Shown in pieces: positions 34,271 through 42,802 of a stretch of 64,000 bases of DNA; the first letter of the stretch is position 1; each line of letters begins with the position of its first letter. Where the stretch lies: NCBI RefSeq assembly GCF_001014975.1, contig NZ_BBXA01000020.1, positions 310,001 to 374,000 on the forward strand, in the 5' to 3' direction. The translations under genes were made by a program, and so were the position numbers. The notes beneath the pieces are model-generated. The model worked only from the letters and a program-made list of their open reading frames with translations, was not told the origin of the DNA and ran no database searches. Source of the DNA: Novosphingobium sp. MD-1. GTDB taxonomy: Bacteria > Pseudomonadota > Alphaproteobacteria > Sphingomonadales > Sphingomonadaceae.

Positions 34271-35200
34271 CTACCCCGCCGCCAGCAGCCGCCGCGCCTC
34301 GTCGCAATCGCGGTTCATCTGTTCGACCAGCGCATCGAGCGAATCGAACTTCGCCTCGGGCCGCAGGAAGTGGTGGAAGGCCACCTCGATCTCCTGCCCG
34401 TAAAGATCGCCGGACCAATCGAAGAAATAGGGTTCCAGCAGTTCCTTGGGCGGATCGAAGGTGGGGCGGATGCCGATGTTGGCCGCGCCCTGCACCACGC
34501 GCCCGTCGGGCATCCGGCCGGTGACGGCATAGATGCCGTAGCGCGGGCGCAGATAGCTGCCGAGCGGCAGGTTGGCGGTGGGAAAGCCGATCGTGCGCCC
34601 CAGCTTGTCGCCGTGCTGCACCACGCCCCGGATCGCGAAGGGCCGCGTCAGCAGCCGCGTGGCGGTGGCGCAATCGCCCGCCTGCAGCGCGGCGCGGATG
34701 CGACTGGAGGAAACCACTTCGCCGCTTTCCACCACGGGGCCGACCGCGCGCGCCGTCAGCCCGCTTTCCGCGCCCAGTTCCGCCAGCACGCGCACGTTGC
34801 CGCCGCGCCCCTTGCCGAAGGTGAAATCCTCGCCCGTGACCACGCCCGCCGCGCCCAGCCGTTCCACCAGCAGCCCGCGCACGAAGTCCTCCGCCGTGGT
34901 GGCGGCCAGCGTTCCATCGAAGGCGAAGACCAGCATGGCATCCGCCCCGGCGGCGGCGAACAGTTCCTCGCGCTGGTCCAGCGTGGTCAGCCGGAACGGC
35001 GGCGCATCGGGTTGGAAATGGCGCACCGGGTGCGGATCGAACGTGGCGACGATCACCGGGCGGCCTTGCGCCCGCGCCTGGCGCACCGCCTCGCCCACCA
35101 CGGCCTGGTGGCCGAGGTGGAAACCGTCGAAATTGCCGAGCGCGATCACCGCCCCGCGCAGATGATCCGGCGCGCGATCGCGCGCGTCGATTCGCGTCAT
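34271..35200 (-). CDS. ribF: bifunctional riboflavin kinase / FAD synthetase
   Basis: The 309-residue enzyme converts riboflavin to FMN and then FAD. The N-terminal adenylyltransferase part has GNFDGFHLGHQAVV (about residues 21-34) and TFDPHPVRHF. The C-terminal kinase domain has GRTIGFPTANLPLG and the YGIYAV strand. The ATG at 35200 overlaps the dipeptidase stop by 4 bases. Joint transcription with the downstream ileS unit is possible but interrupted by a repeat. Confidence 0.95.
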   Translation of the reverse strand: MTRIDARDRAPDHLRGAVIALGNFDGFHLGHQAVVGEAVRQARAQGRPVIVATFDPHPVRHFQPDAPPFRLTTLDQREELFAAAGADAMLVFAFDGTLAATTAEDFVRGLLVERLGAAGVVTGEDFTFGKGRGGNVRVLAELGAESGLTARAVGPVVESGEVVSSSRIRAALQAGDCATATRLLTRPFAIRGVVQHGDKLGRTIGFPTANLPLGSYLRPRYGIYAVTGRMPDGRVVQGAANIGIRPTFDPPKELLEPYFFDWSGDLYGQEIEVAFHHFLRPEAKFDSLDALVEQMNRDCDEARRLLAAG

Positions 35201-36402
35201 CGATGCGCCTCTGCCGTGACCCCGGCCGACGCAGACGCCATCGGCCGCAATCCGGCGCGAATCACGCGCAGGGCATTGCCGCCCATCGCCGCGCGAATCT
35301 CGTCCTCGCTGAAACCTTCGTCGATCAGGGCCTGGGTTACCTGTTCCAGTTGCGCGGTATCGAACCGGGTCGTGGTCGCCCCGTCGAAATCGCTGCCTAG
35401 CGCGACATGGTCGATCCCGACAAGATCGCGCACGTGGCGCATCGCCTTGGCCGTCGCGCGGGGGCTGGTATCGCAGACCGCCGCGTCCCAATAGCCGATG
35501 CCGATCAGCCCGCCGGTTCGCGCCACGCCGCGAATCTCGTCGTCGGTCAGGTTGCGGTTGACCTTGCAGGTCGCCTGCACTCCGCCGTGGCTGGAAACCA
35601 CCGGCCGCCGCGCCATCGCCAGCACGTCCGCCACGCCGGCGTGGCTGAGATGCGCGATATCCACGATCATGCCCTTGTCTTCCATTCGCCGCACGATCTG
35701 CCGGCCGAACGGGGTCACCCCGCCCTTCTTCAGCCCGTGCATCGATCCGGCCAGTTCATCGTCGAAGAAATGCGTCAGGCTCGCCATGCGGAAGCCGGCG
35801 GCATAGAACCGGTCGAGGTTCTCCGCCTTGCCTTCCAGATCGTGCAGCCCCTCGATCGAGAGCATCGCGCCCACCGGCTGCGCCTTGTTCCCGCGCCGGG
35901 CCAGCAGCAGATCGAGCGAGGCATCGTCGCTGACTTTCAGCAGCATCCCGCCCGAGGCCGCGACCGCGCGGTCCAGCTTCTGCCCGTGCCACAGCGTGCG
36001 TTCGGCCAGCGAATTCCACGTCCGCACCGGCTGCAATTGCGCCACCGCCAGCGCGCCCAGCGTGTCGCTGTCCGCCGGATTGGCGTCGTAGTTCAGGCCG
36101 CGCGGCGATTTGGAGACCGACGAGAACACCTGCAGCGCGACATTGCCCTCTTCCAGCCGCGGCAGATCGACATGCCCGCGCCGCGCCCGGTCGCGCAGGT
36201 CGCGCCGCCACATCAGCGTATCGGCATGCAGATCGACGATCCGCAGCGATCGGTGCAGTTCCCGCGCCCGGTCACTGACCGCGATCAGCGGCTGCCCGTC
36301 GATCCGGTTCATCTGCGATTCGACGAAGGCCGGCAGCGGCCCGAAGAACGCCGCCGCCGCCAATCCGGTCACGCCAAGTGCAATCGCCACCCAACGACGC
36401 AT
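35197..36402 (-). CDS. membrane (renal-type) dipeptidase, M19 family
   Basis: The 401-residue protein has an N-terminal membrane anchor or signal (about residues 5-21). The M19 fold carries zinc motif H59-x-D61 in VDLHADT, a central SIEGLHDLEG, the HLSHAGVADVLAMARRPVVSSHG strand and the C-terminal GSDFDGATTT. It probably cleaves dipeptides (or D-containing dipeptides) in the periplasm. It sits 3 bases after folA and overlaps ribF, so it is part of the same operon. Confidence 0.9.
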   Translation of the reverse strand: MRRWVAIALGVTGLAAAAFFGPLPAFVESQMNRIDGQPLIAVSDRARELHRSLRIVDLHADTLMWRRDLRDRARRGHVDLPRLEEGNVALQVFSSVSKSPRGLNYDANPADSDTLGALAVAQLQPVRTWNSLAERTLWHGQKLDRAVAASGGMLLKVSDDASLDLLLARRGNKAQPVGAMLSIEGLHDLEGKAENLDRFYAAGFRMASLTHFFDDELAGSMHGLKKGGVTPFGRQIVRRMEDKGMIVDIAHLSHAGVADVLAMARRPVVSSHGGVQATCKVNRNLTDDEIRGVARTGGLIGIGYWDAAVCDTSPRATAKAMRHVRDLVGIDHVALGSDFDGATTTRFDTAQLEQVTQALIDEGFSEDEIRAAMGGNALRVIRAGLRPMASASAGVTAEAHR

Positions 36403-36405
36403 GGT

Positions 36406-36894
36406 TCAGCCCCTCCCCCTTTCCAGCGTCACGAAAGCGAACGCCGGGCGTCCCTTTTCGGCCGGGTGCGTCTCGCGCGCAAGCTCCCGCCATTCGGGGC
36501 CAAGGGGGGGCATCACCGTGTCGCCCGCGACATCGGCATCGACTTCGGTCAGTTCCACCCGCGCAGCCAGCGGCAGGAACAGGCGGTAGATCTCCGCGCC
36601 GCCGACCACGGCCACCTCGCCATCGCCCGCCAGCGCCAGCGCGGCCGGTACATCGTGGACCACTTCGGCCCCTTCCGCCTGCCAGCCGGCATCGCGCGTC
36701 AGCACGATATGGCGGCGGCCGGGCAGCGGCGCGGGAAAGCTCTCGAACGTCTTGCGGCCCATGATCATCGGCTTGCCCATGGTCAGCGCCTTGAACCGCC
36801 GCAGGTCCGCCGGAAGGTGCCAGGGCAGCGCGTTGTCCCGACCGATCGTGCCGTTGGCGGCGCGCGCGTAGATCAGGACCAGGGCCTGCGCCAT
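36406..36894 (-). CDS. folA: dihydrofolate reductase
   Basis: The 162-residue enzyme reduces dihydrofolate with NADPH; it is the trimethoprim target. Motifs are IGRDNALPWHLPADLRRFK (about residues 17-35), MGRKTFESFP and VVGGAEIYRLFLP. The ATG at 36894 shares one base with the purK stop. A longer in-frame upstream region lies inside purK and is rejected. Confidence 0.95.
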   Translation of the reverse strand: MAQALVLIYARAANGTIGRDNALPWHLPADLRRFKALTMGKPMIMGRKTFESFPAPLPGRRHIVLTRDAGWQAEGAEVVHDVPAALALAGDGEVAVVGGAEIYRLFLPLAARVELTEVDADVAGDTVMPPLGPEWRELARETHPAEKGRPAFAFVTLERGRG

Positions 36895-37952
36895 TACAGG
36901 ATCAGCCGGGTGACGTGGCCCATCTTGCGTCCGGGACGGACCGCCGCCTTGCCATAGAGATGGAGGTGGTTGGCGGGATCGGACAGGATCTGCGCCCAGT
37001 CGCGCGCGGCATCGCCGATCAGGTTGTCCATCACCGCGCCCTTCGCCGCCAGCGCCGTGCTGCCCAGCGGCAGAGCGCAGATCGCGCGGATATGGTTCTC
37101 GAACTGGCTGACCAGCGCGCCCTCGATCGTCCAGTGCCCGGAATTGTGGACGCGCGGGGCCATCTCGTTGAACACCGGGCCGTCCGCCGTGGCGAAGAAT
37201 TCCAGCGTCAACACGCCCACATAGTCCAAGGCGTCGGCCACTTTTGCCGCCAGCGCGCGCGCCGCGTCCACCTGCGCCGTGATGAACGTGGGCGCGGGCA
37301 CGGTCGAACGGGCGAGGATGCCACTGTCGTGCTCGTTTTGCGCCGAATCCCAGAAGCGCACATCGCCGGCCGCATCGCGCACCAGAATCACCGAGAACTC
37401 GCCCGCGAAGCGCACGAAGCCTTCGTAGATCAGCGGCACCGCGGGCAGGTCCAGCCCGGCGGCGTCGGCCGGGTCCATGATCCGCCACTGGCCCTTGCCG
37501 TCATAGCCGTCGCGCCGCGTCTTGAGGATGCCGGGCGCGCCGATCCGCGCGATCGCGGCGGCCAGGTCGGCGGCGGAATCGACTTGCGCCCACGGCGCGG
37601 GGCGGCCGCCCAGCGCCTCGACGAAGCTCTTCTCGTTCACCCGGTCCTGCGCCACTTCCAGCGCGCGGACCGGCGGATGCAGCGGCGCATGGTCGCCGAT
37701 CGCAGCCAGCGGCCCGGCGGCGACGTTCTCGAACTCGTACGTCACCACCGCGCATTGCGCGGCGAAGGCGGCCAGCGCGGCCTCGTCGTCATAGCGCCCT
37801 TGCGTGAACGCGGCGCTGACATCGGCCGCGACCGAATCCGCTTCCGGCGCATAGACATGGCAGCGATAGCCGAGGTTCGCCGCCGCCAGCGCCAGCATCC
37901 GGCCCAGTTGGCCGCCGCCGAGAATGCCGATGGTTTCGCCGGGGGCGATCAT
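36894..37952 (-). CDS. purK: N5-carboxyaminoimidazole ribonucleotide synthetase
   Basis: This 352-residue ATP-grasp enzyme carboxylates AIR to N5-CAIR in purine synthesis. It opens with GETIGILGGGQLGRMLALAAANLGYRC and contains KTRRDGYDGKGQW, EGFVRFAGEFSVI and the metal-binding NEMAPRVHNSGHW. It lies 40 bases after purE, its pathway partner. Confidence 0.96.
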   Translation of the reverse strand: MIAPGETIGILGGGQLGRMLALAAANLGYRCHVYAPEADSVAADVSAAFTQGRYDDEAALAAFAAQCAVVTYEFENVAAGPLAAIGDHAPLHPPVRALEVAQDRVNEKSFVEALGGRPAPWAQVDSAADLAAAIARIGAPGILKTRRDGYDGKGQWRIMDPADAAGLDLPAVPLIYEGFVRFAGEFSVILVRDAAGDVRFWDSAQNEHDSGILARSTVPAPTFITAQVDAARALAAKVADALDYVGVLTLEFFATADGPVFNEMAPRVHNSGHWTIEGALVSQFENHIRAICALPLGSTALAAKGAVMDNLIGDAARDWAQILSDPANHLHLYGKAAVRPGRKMGHVTRLIL

Positions 37953-37992
37953 GCGCGGCTCCCGCGCGGGGTGTGGCGCACCACCATCTCCC

Positions 37993-38490
37993 TCAGGACG
38001 GCCGTTCCGCGACCGAATCGGTCTGCGCGGCGCGGAAGGCGATCAGCCGTTCGGCCAGCGCGGGATCGGACGTGGCGAGGATCGACGCGGCCAGCAGGCC
38101 GGCATTGGTCGCGCCCGGCACGCCGATGGCCAGCGTACCCACGGGAATGCCACCGGGCATCTGGACGATCGACAGCAGGCTGTCCATGCCCTTCAGCGCC
38201 TTGGATTCGACCGGCACGCCCAGCACGGGCAGGTGCGTCATCGAAGCGACCATGCCCGGCAGGTGCGCCGCACCGCCGGCCCCGGCGATGATAACCCGGA
38301 AGCCTTCCCGGTGCGCGCCCTTGGCGAAGGCGACGAGCCGGTCGGGCGTGCGGTGCGCGGAAACGATGCGGCATTCGTGCGCCACGCCCAGCTTGTCGAG
38401 CGCGGCGGCCGCGTTCTTCATCGTCTCCCAGTCGGACTGGCTGCCCATGACGATGGCCACGGCCGGCGCCTGCGGCGAGGTATCACTCAT
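37993..38490 (-). CDS. purE: N5-carboxyaminoimidazole ribonucleotide mutase
   Basis: The 165-residue class I PurE converts N5-CAIR to CAIR. It has the phosphate-binding GSQSDWETM (about residues 16-24), SAHRTPDRL with the catalytic His, and [11 protein letters not shown]. The ATG follows a GAGAGGGGGC site. It precedes purK. Confidence 0.97.
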   Translation of the reverse strand: MSDTSPQAPAVAIVMGSQSDWETMKNAAAALDKLGVAHECRIVSAHRTPDRLVAFAKGAHREGFRVIIAGAGGAAHLPGMVASMTHLPVLGVPVESKALKGMDSLLSIVQMPGGIPVGTLAIGVPGATNAGLLAASILATSDPALAERLIAFRAAQTDSVAERPS

Positions 38491-38520
38491 GCCCTGCCCC
38501 CTCTCAGGCCGGAACGCGCC

Positions 38521-39207
38521 TCAGCGTTCCGACAGGTAGTACCGCTCGATCTCGGCGAGGTTGTCGTCCAGCTCATAGACGATCGGCTGGCCGGTCGGAA
38601 TCTCGAGGCCGGTGATGTCGGCGTCCGAAATGCCCGAAAGGTGCTTCACCAGCGCGCGCAGCGAGTTGCCGTGAGCGGAGACGATCACCGTTTCGCCGGC
38701 CTTCAGCGCCGGGGCGATCTTCTGCTCGAAGCACGGCAGCACGCGGGCGATCGTGTCCTTGAGGCTTTCGGTAGCCGGCACGGCGATGCCGGCATAGCGC
38801 GGGTCGGCCGCCAGGTCGAAAGCGCTGCCCGCTTCCAGCGGGGGCGGCGGAATGTCGAAGCTGCGGCGCCAGACCTTGACCTGCTCGTCCCCATGCTTCG
38901 CGGCGGTCTCGGCTTTGTCCAGCCCGGTCAGGCCACCATAGTGCCGTTCGTTGAGCCGCCAGTCCTTGTCTTCGGGAATCCACAGCCGGCCGGCCGCTTC
39001 CAGCGCGAAATGCAGCGTCTTGATCGCGCGCGTCTGCAGCGAGGTGAACGCCACCGTCGGCAGCACGCCCTTGTCTTTCAGCAGCGTGCCGGCGGCGAGC
39101 GCTTCGGCCGCGCCCTTTTCGGTCACGTCGACATCCCACCAGCCGGTGAAACGGTTTTCGAGATTCCATTGCGATTGACCGTGACGGATCAGGATCAGGC
39201 GGGGCAT
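38521..39207 (-). CDS. gpmA: 2,3-bisphosphoglycerate-dependent phosphoglycerate mutase
   Basis: The 228-residue glycolytic/gluconeogenic enzyme interconverts 3- and 2-phosphoglycerate. The phosphohistidine motif is R8-H9-G10-[14 protein letters not shown] is the family signature, and the second His lies in [11 protein letters not shown]. It heads the minus-strand run through purE, purK and folA; the ribosome site is AGGAG. Confidence 0.97.
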   Translation of the reverse strand: MPRLILIRHGQSQWNLENRFTGWWDVDVTEKGAAEALAAGTLLKDKGVLPTVAFTSLQTRAIKTLHFALEAAGRLWIPEDKDWRLNERHYGGLTGLDKAETAAKHGDEQVKVWRRSFDIPPPPLEAGSAFDLAADPRYAGIAVPATESLKDTIARVLPCFEQKIAPALKAGETVIVSAHGNSLRALVKHLSGISDADITGLEIPTGQPIVYELDDNLAEIERYYLSER

Positions 39208-39243
39208 CGTGGCTCCTGCTGCTCTACTGCGGGAAACGGCCCC

Positions 39244-39468
39244 CTAGCGCTCCCCTTGCGGTTTGGAAAGGCCGCCGGTGCCGGATTCGCCGTTGCCCGC
39301 CTCGCGCGCGCCAAGTTCGCGCGTCCCAAGTTCTCTGGCCCCGAGTTCTCTGACCCCGAGTTCTCTGACCCCAAGTTCCCTGGCCTGCGCCTTGCGCCGC
39401 TTCAGGTTCTCGCGCAGGCGCGCGGCCAACCGTTCCTCGCGCGTCATTCTTGCCGGATCGTCGCTCAT
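39244..39468 (-). CDS. small basic protein with RELGx pentapeptide repeats
   Basis: The frame encodes 74 residues. The N-terminal half, MSDDPARMTREERLAARLREN and LKRRKAQA, is a charged helix. Five tandem pentapeptides follow (RELGV, RELGV, RELGA, RELGT, RELGA), then a short Gly/Ser tail. I chose the ATG at 39468; longer extension upstream has no support. The charged N-terminus resembles small sphingomonad proteins of unknown function. The repeat region comes from a 15-bp DNA minisatellite, so repeat number may vary between strains. Confidence 0.55.
   Translation of the reverse strand: MSDDPARMTREERLAARLRENLKRRKAQARELGVRELGVRELGARELGTRELGAREAGNGESGTGGLSKPQGER
39313..39387. repeat. 15-bp coding minisatellite, five copies
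   Basis: Units begin at 39313, 39328, 39343, 39358 and 39373. The core is (A/G)AGTTCTCTGACCCC, and the third and fourth units are identical. The period is a multiple of three, so copy changes keep the reading frame. Confidence 0.85.
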
Positions 39469-39625
39469 GCCGTGCGATGTGCCTTGCCGGCGCGCGCACC
39501 GCAAGGGCACGCCGCTGATACCACGGCACGTCATACCACGCTTGACAAAGCCGGCCCTCGCAGCCAATAGCGCGCCCCTGCCCGCCGCCGGTTCTTGCCG
39601 GCGCGCCGGAGCGCGGAAATGGTGT

Positions 39626-39700
<75 letters not shown>

Positions 39701-39742
39701 TTTCCCGCCCCGCTTCCAACAAGCAGTGTCAGGCCATCAGTA

Positions 39743-40033
39743 TCAGGCCAGCAGGTCCGCCCATTCGGGATGACGCTGGAAGGCGGCGGCGACATAGCTG
39801 CAATCGGGCGCGATCTTCCAGCCTTCGGCCCGCGCATCCGCGATCAGCGCCTCCACCAGCTTGCCCGCCACACCGCGCCCGCCGATTTCGGGCGGGACCA
39901 GCGTGTGTTCGGCCGCGACCACATCGCCCCGGCGGCGCCAGGTCAGCCGCCCCACCGCGTCGCTTCCCGCGACCGCCGCGTGGTATTCGCCCTCGGCGCC
40001 ACCGCCGACGCGCGTGATCGTGACCTGTTCCAT
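39743..40033 (-). CDS. small GNAT-type N-acetyltransferase (YjdJ-like)
   Basis: The 96-residue single-domain protein contains the shortened acetyl-CoA-binding pattern VPPEIGGRGVAGKLVEALI and ends with DCSYVAAAFQRHPEW. These are hallmarks of the very small GNAT_YjdJ / Gcn5-like family. The acceptor is unknown. The ATG follows a GGGAG site. It is divergent from the threonine aldolase gene. Confidence 0.85.
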   Translation of the reverse strand: MEQVTITRVGGGAEGEYHAAVAGSDAVGRLTWRRRGDVVAAEHTLVPPEIGGRGVAGKLVEALIADARAEGWKIAPDCSYVAAAFQRHPEWADLLA

Positions 40034-40083
40034 TGCTTGCTCCCGCTTGACCGCTTGTGTCGGTGCCTTAGATGCCTTGGCGC

Positions 40084-41112
40084 ATGAAGTTCTTCTCCGA
40101 TAACGCCGCCGGCGTCCACCCCCGCGTCTGGGACGCGATGCGCGCGGCCGACCAGCCCGACGCCGCCTATGACGGCGACCGCCTGAGCGCGCGGCTGGAC
40201 GAGGCCTTTTCGGCCTTGTTCGGCACCGAATGCGCTGCATTGTGGGTGGCGACGGGCACCGCTGCGAACTGCCTGGCGCTGGCCGCGCTGGCCCAGCCAC
40301 ATGGCGGGATCGTCTGCCATCGCGAGGCGCATATCGAGGTGGACGAAGGCGGCGCGCCCGGCTTCTTCACTCACGGCGCCAAGCTGCTGCTGGCCGACGG
40401 CGAAGGCGCGAAGATGACGCCCGAGACGATCCGCGCGACGATCGACCCGATCCGGCGCGACGTGCACCAGGTGCAGCCGCACGCCATCTCGATCACGCAG
40501 GCGACCGAATACGGGCGCGTCTATACGCCCGGCGAGGTCGCCGCGATCGGCGCGCTGGCCAGGCAGCGCTCGCTGGGCCTGCACATGGACGGCGCGCGCT
40601 TTGCCAACGCGGTGGCCCATCTCGGTTGCGATCCGGCCGCGCTGACGGTGAACGCCGGCGTCGACGCGCTGACGTTCGGCTGCGTCAAGAACGGTGGCAT
40701 GAGCGCCGAGGCGCTGGTGTGCTTCGATCCCGCGCTGGCCGAGGTGGTGCGCTATCGCCGCAAGCGCGCGGGGCATCTCCAGTCCAAGGGGCGCTATCTG
40801 GCCGCGCAGGTACTGGCGATGATAGGGGACGGGATCGGGGACGGCCTGTGGCTCGAGAACGCGCGCGCCGCCAATGCCGCCGCCGCCACGATCGGCGAGG
40901 CCTGCGACGAGCGCCTGCTCCACCCGGTCGAGGCCAACGAGGTCTTCGCCGTACTCTCGCCCGCCGAACAGGCCGCGCTCCACGCGCAGGGCTTCGAGTT
41001 TTACGATTGGCCCGCCCCCGAAGGCGCGCCCGGCGCGGCGCGGCTGGTTACCGCGTGGAACAGCGATCCGGCGCATGTCGAGGCGCTGGCCCGCGCCATT
41101 GCCGCGCTGTGA
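40084..41112 (+). CDS. low-specificity L-threonine aldolase
   Basis: The 342-residue PLP enzyme cleaves L-threonine or L-allo-threonine to glycine and acetaldehyde. The N-terminal FFSDNAAGVHP, LHMDGARFANAV and the PLP lysine K202 in FGCVKNGGM are visible. It sits next to tRNA-Thr by chance. The downstream EamA gene starts inside its stop codon (GTGA), so the two are translationally coupled. Confidence 0.92.
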   Translation: MKFFSDNAAGVHPRVWDAMRAADQPDAAYDGDRLSARLDEAFSALFGTECAALWVATGTAANCLALAALAQPHGGIVCHREAHIEVDEGGAPGFFTHGAKLLLADGEGAKMTPETIRATIDPIRRDVHQVQPHAISITQATEYGRVYTPGEVAAIGALARQRSLGLHMDGARFANAVAHLGCDPAALTVNAGVDALTFGCVKNGGMSAEALVCFDPALAEVVRYRRKRAGHLQSKGRYLAAQVLAMIGDGIGDGLWLENARAANAAAATIGEACDERLLHPVEANEVFAVLSPAEQAALHAQGFEFYDWPAPEGAPGAARLVTAWNSDPAHVEALARAIAAL

Positions 41113-42029
41113 CATCGCCCGACGGCGGGCCGGCTTCGTTCTGGAGCCCGCGCATCCTGGGGCCGTTCGCGCTGGTGGCGCTGATCTGGGGCTCCACCTG
41201 GCTGGTCATCAAGGATCAGATCGGGTCCGTGCCGGCCAGCTGGTCGGTCACCTGGCGCTTTGCCGTGGCCGCCGTCGGCGTGCTGCTGCTGGCGCTGGCG
41301 CGCCGCGAGAGCCTGCGGCTGGACCGGCGCGGACACCAGCTCGCCGTGCTGATGGGGCTGCTCCAGTTCGTCTGCAATTTCCAGTTCGTCTACCGCGCCG
41401 AGCAGCACATCACCTCGGGCATCGTCGCCGTGCTGTTCGCGCTGCTGCTGGTGCCCAACGCCTTGTTCGCGCGGCTGTTCCTGGGGCAGCCGCTGACGCG
41501 CGGCTTCCTGGCCGGATCGGCCATCGCCATCGCCGGCATCGCCCTGTTGCTGCTGCACGAGGTGCGCACGGCGCCGGTCGGCAACGCGGCGCTGCTGGGC
41601 GTGCTGTTCACGTTCTGCGGCATCCTGTCCGCGTCCAGCGCCAACGTGCTGCAGGCGAGCGAGGCCGCGCGGACGCGCCCGATGCTGGCCCTGCTGTTCT
41701 GGGCGATGGTCTGGGGTGTCGCGATCGACGCGTTGTTCGCGTGGATGGTCTATGGCCCCCCGCAAATCGACATGCGGCCCGGCTATCTGCTCGGCATCGC
41801 CTATCTGGGCGTGATGGGGTCGGTGGTGACCTTTCCGCTCTATTTCCAGCTGGTGCGCGAACTCGGCCCCGGCCGCGCGGCCTATAACGGGGTGGTCGTG
41901 CCCGTGGTGGCGATGCTGCTGTCGACGCTGTTCGAAGGTTATCGCTGGTCGTCGCTGGCCGTCGCCGGCGCGGTGCTGGCGATGGCAGGGCTGATCGTGG
42001 CGCTGAGAGCGCGCAACCCTTCGCGATAG
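41109..42029 (+). CDS. EamA (DMT superfamily) transporter
   Basis: The 306-residue protein has ten predicted membrane segments in two EamA halves, starting FALVALIWGSTWLVIKDQIG and ending YRWSSLAVAGAVLAMAGLIVAL. GTG at 41109 overlaps the threonine aldolase stop. DMT proteins of this type often export amino acids or related metabolites, which fits coupling to threonine aldolase (inference). Its last 91 bases overlap the convergent SDR gene. Confidence 0.88.
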   Translation: MTSPDGGPASFWSPRILGPFALVALIWGSTWLVIKDQIGSVPASWSVTWRFAVAAVGVLLLALARRESLRLDRRGHQLAVLMGLLQFVCNFQFVYRAEQHITSGIVAVLFALLLVPNALFARLFLGQPLTRGFLAGSAIAIAGIALLLLHEVRTAPVGNAALLGVLFTFCGILSASSANVLQASEAARTRPMLALLFWAMVWGVAIDALFAWMVYGPPQIDMRPGYLLGIAYLGVMGSVVTFPLYFQLVRELGPGRAAYNGVVVPVVAMLLSTLFEGYRWSSLAVAGAVLAMAGLIVALRARNPSR

Positions 42030-42802
42030 GTCGGATAGCGCGGGCGCCAGTTCAACAGGCGCCGCGCCCGCCCGTTCGCGACGCGGCGGTTCTCCGCGTA
42101 GAACGCGCGCGCGGCCGGAGAAAGGCCGGCCGCCTCCAGCGTGAGCAGCGGCGGCGGCGCGCATCCCGCCAGCCGCGCCGCTTCCTCGATCACCGCGTTC
42201 TGGCTGCACGGCAAATCGTCGGACAGGTTGTACACGCCCGCCGGCCCGCCGAACGAGGCGATGATTCCGCCGGCGATGTCCTCCACATGGACGCGGCTGA
42301 ACACTTGCCCGGGCAGGTCGATGCGGTGCGCTGTCCCCGCGCGCACCCGCTCCAGCGCACTGCGGCCGGGGCCATAGATGCCCGGCAGGCGGAACACGCG
42401 CACGCGGGGATCGAGCGCCTGCCAGGCCAGGTCCGCATCGGCCCGGGCGGTCCGGCGGCCCCGCCCCACCGGCGCGCTTTCGTCCACCCAGGCGCCGGCT
42501 GCATCGCCATAGACGCCGGTGGAGGACAGATAGCCGATCCAGGCCGCGCCGCATTGCCGGATGCGCGCGCCATGGCGCAGCAGGACCGGATCGCCACCCG
42601 CCTCCGCGCCCATGCCCGAGGGTGGCACCGACGAGAGGACATGCGTGGCGTGCGCCAGCTCCGCCGCGATGCCGGCGTCGTCATCGAAGGCCAGCGTGCC
42701 TGCGCGGCCGGTTCCGGCGACGCGCCAGCCCTGCCGCCGCAACCGCTCCGCCAGTATCCCCGCGCTGTAACCCAGCCCGAAGACGAACAGGCGGCCCGTC
42801 AA
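41939..42802 (-). CDS. NAD(P)-dependent epimerase/SDR-like protein (YeeZ type)
   Basis: This 287-residue atypical short-chain dehydrogenase/epimerase has a Rossmann start FVFGLGYSAGILAERLRRQGW, YLSSTGVYGD, the IYGPGRSALERVR segment and DIAGGIIA. It resembles YeeZ-like proteins of unknown substrate. I start at TTG 42802, which overlaps the protease stop (ATTGA); any later start would remove the first Rossmann strand. The C-terminal 30 residues run antisense to the end of the EamA gene. Confidence 0.78.
   Translation of the reverse strand: MTGRLFVFGLGYSAGILAERLRRQGWRVAGTGRAGTLAFDDDAGIAAELAHATHVLSSVPPSGMGAEAGGDPVLLRHGARIRQCGAAWIGYLSSTGVYGDAAGAWVDESAPVGRGRRTARADADLAWQALDPRVRVFRLPGIYGPGRSALERVRAGTAHRIDLPGQVFSRVHVEDIAGGIIASFGGPAGVYNLSDDLPCSQNAVIEEAARLAGCAPPPLLTLEAAGLSPAARAFYAENRRVANGRARRLLNWRPRYPTYREGLRALSATISPAIASTAPATASDDQR

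Noticed and set aside
39313..39387. Tandem 15-bp repeats considered as a CRISPR array
   Set aside because: Units are contiguous without spacers, only 15 bp long, and form an in-frame coding repeat. No cas genes are present.
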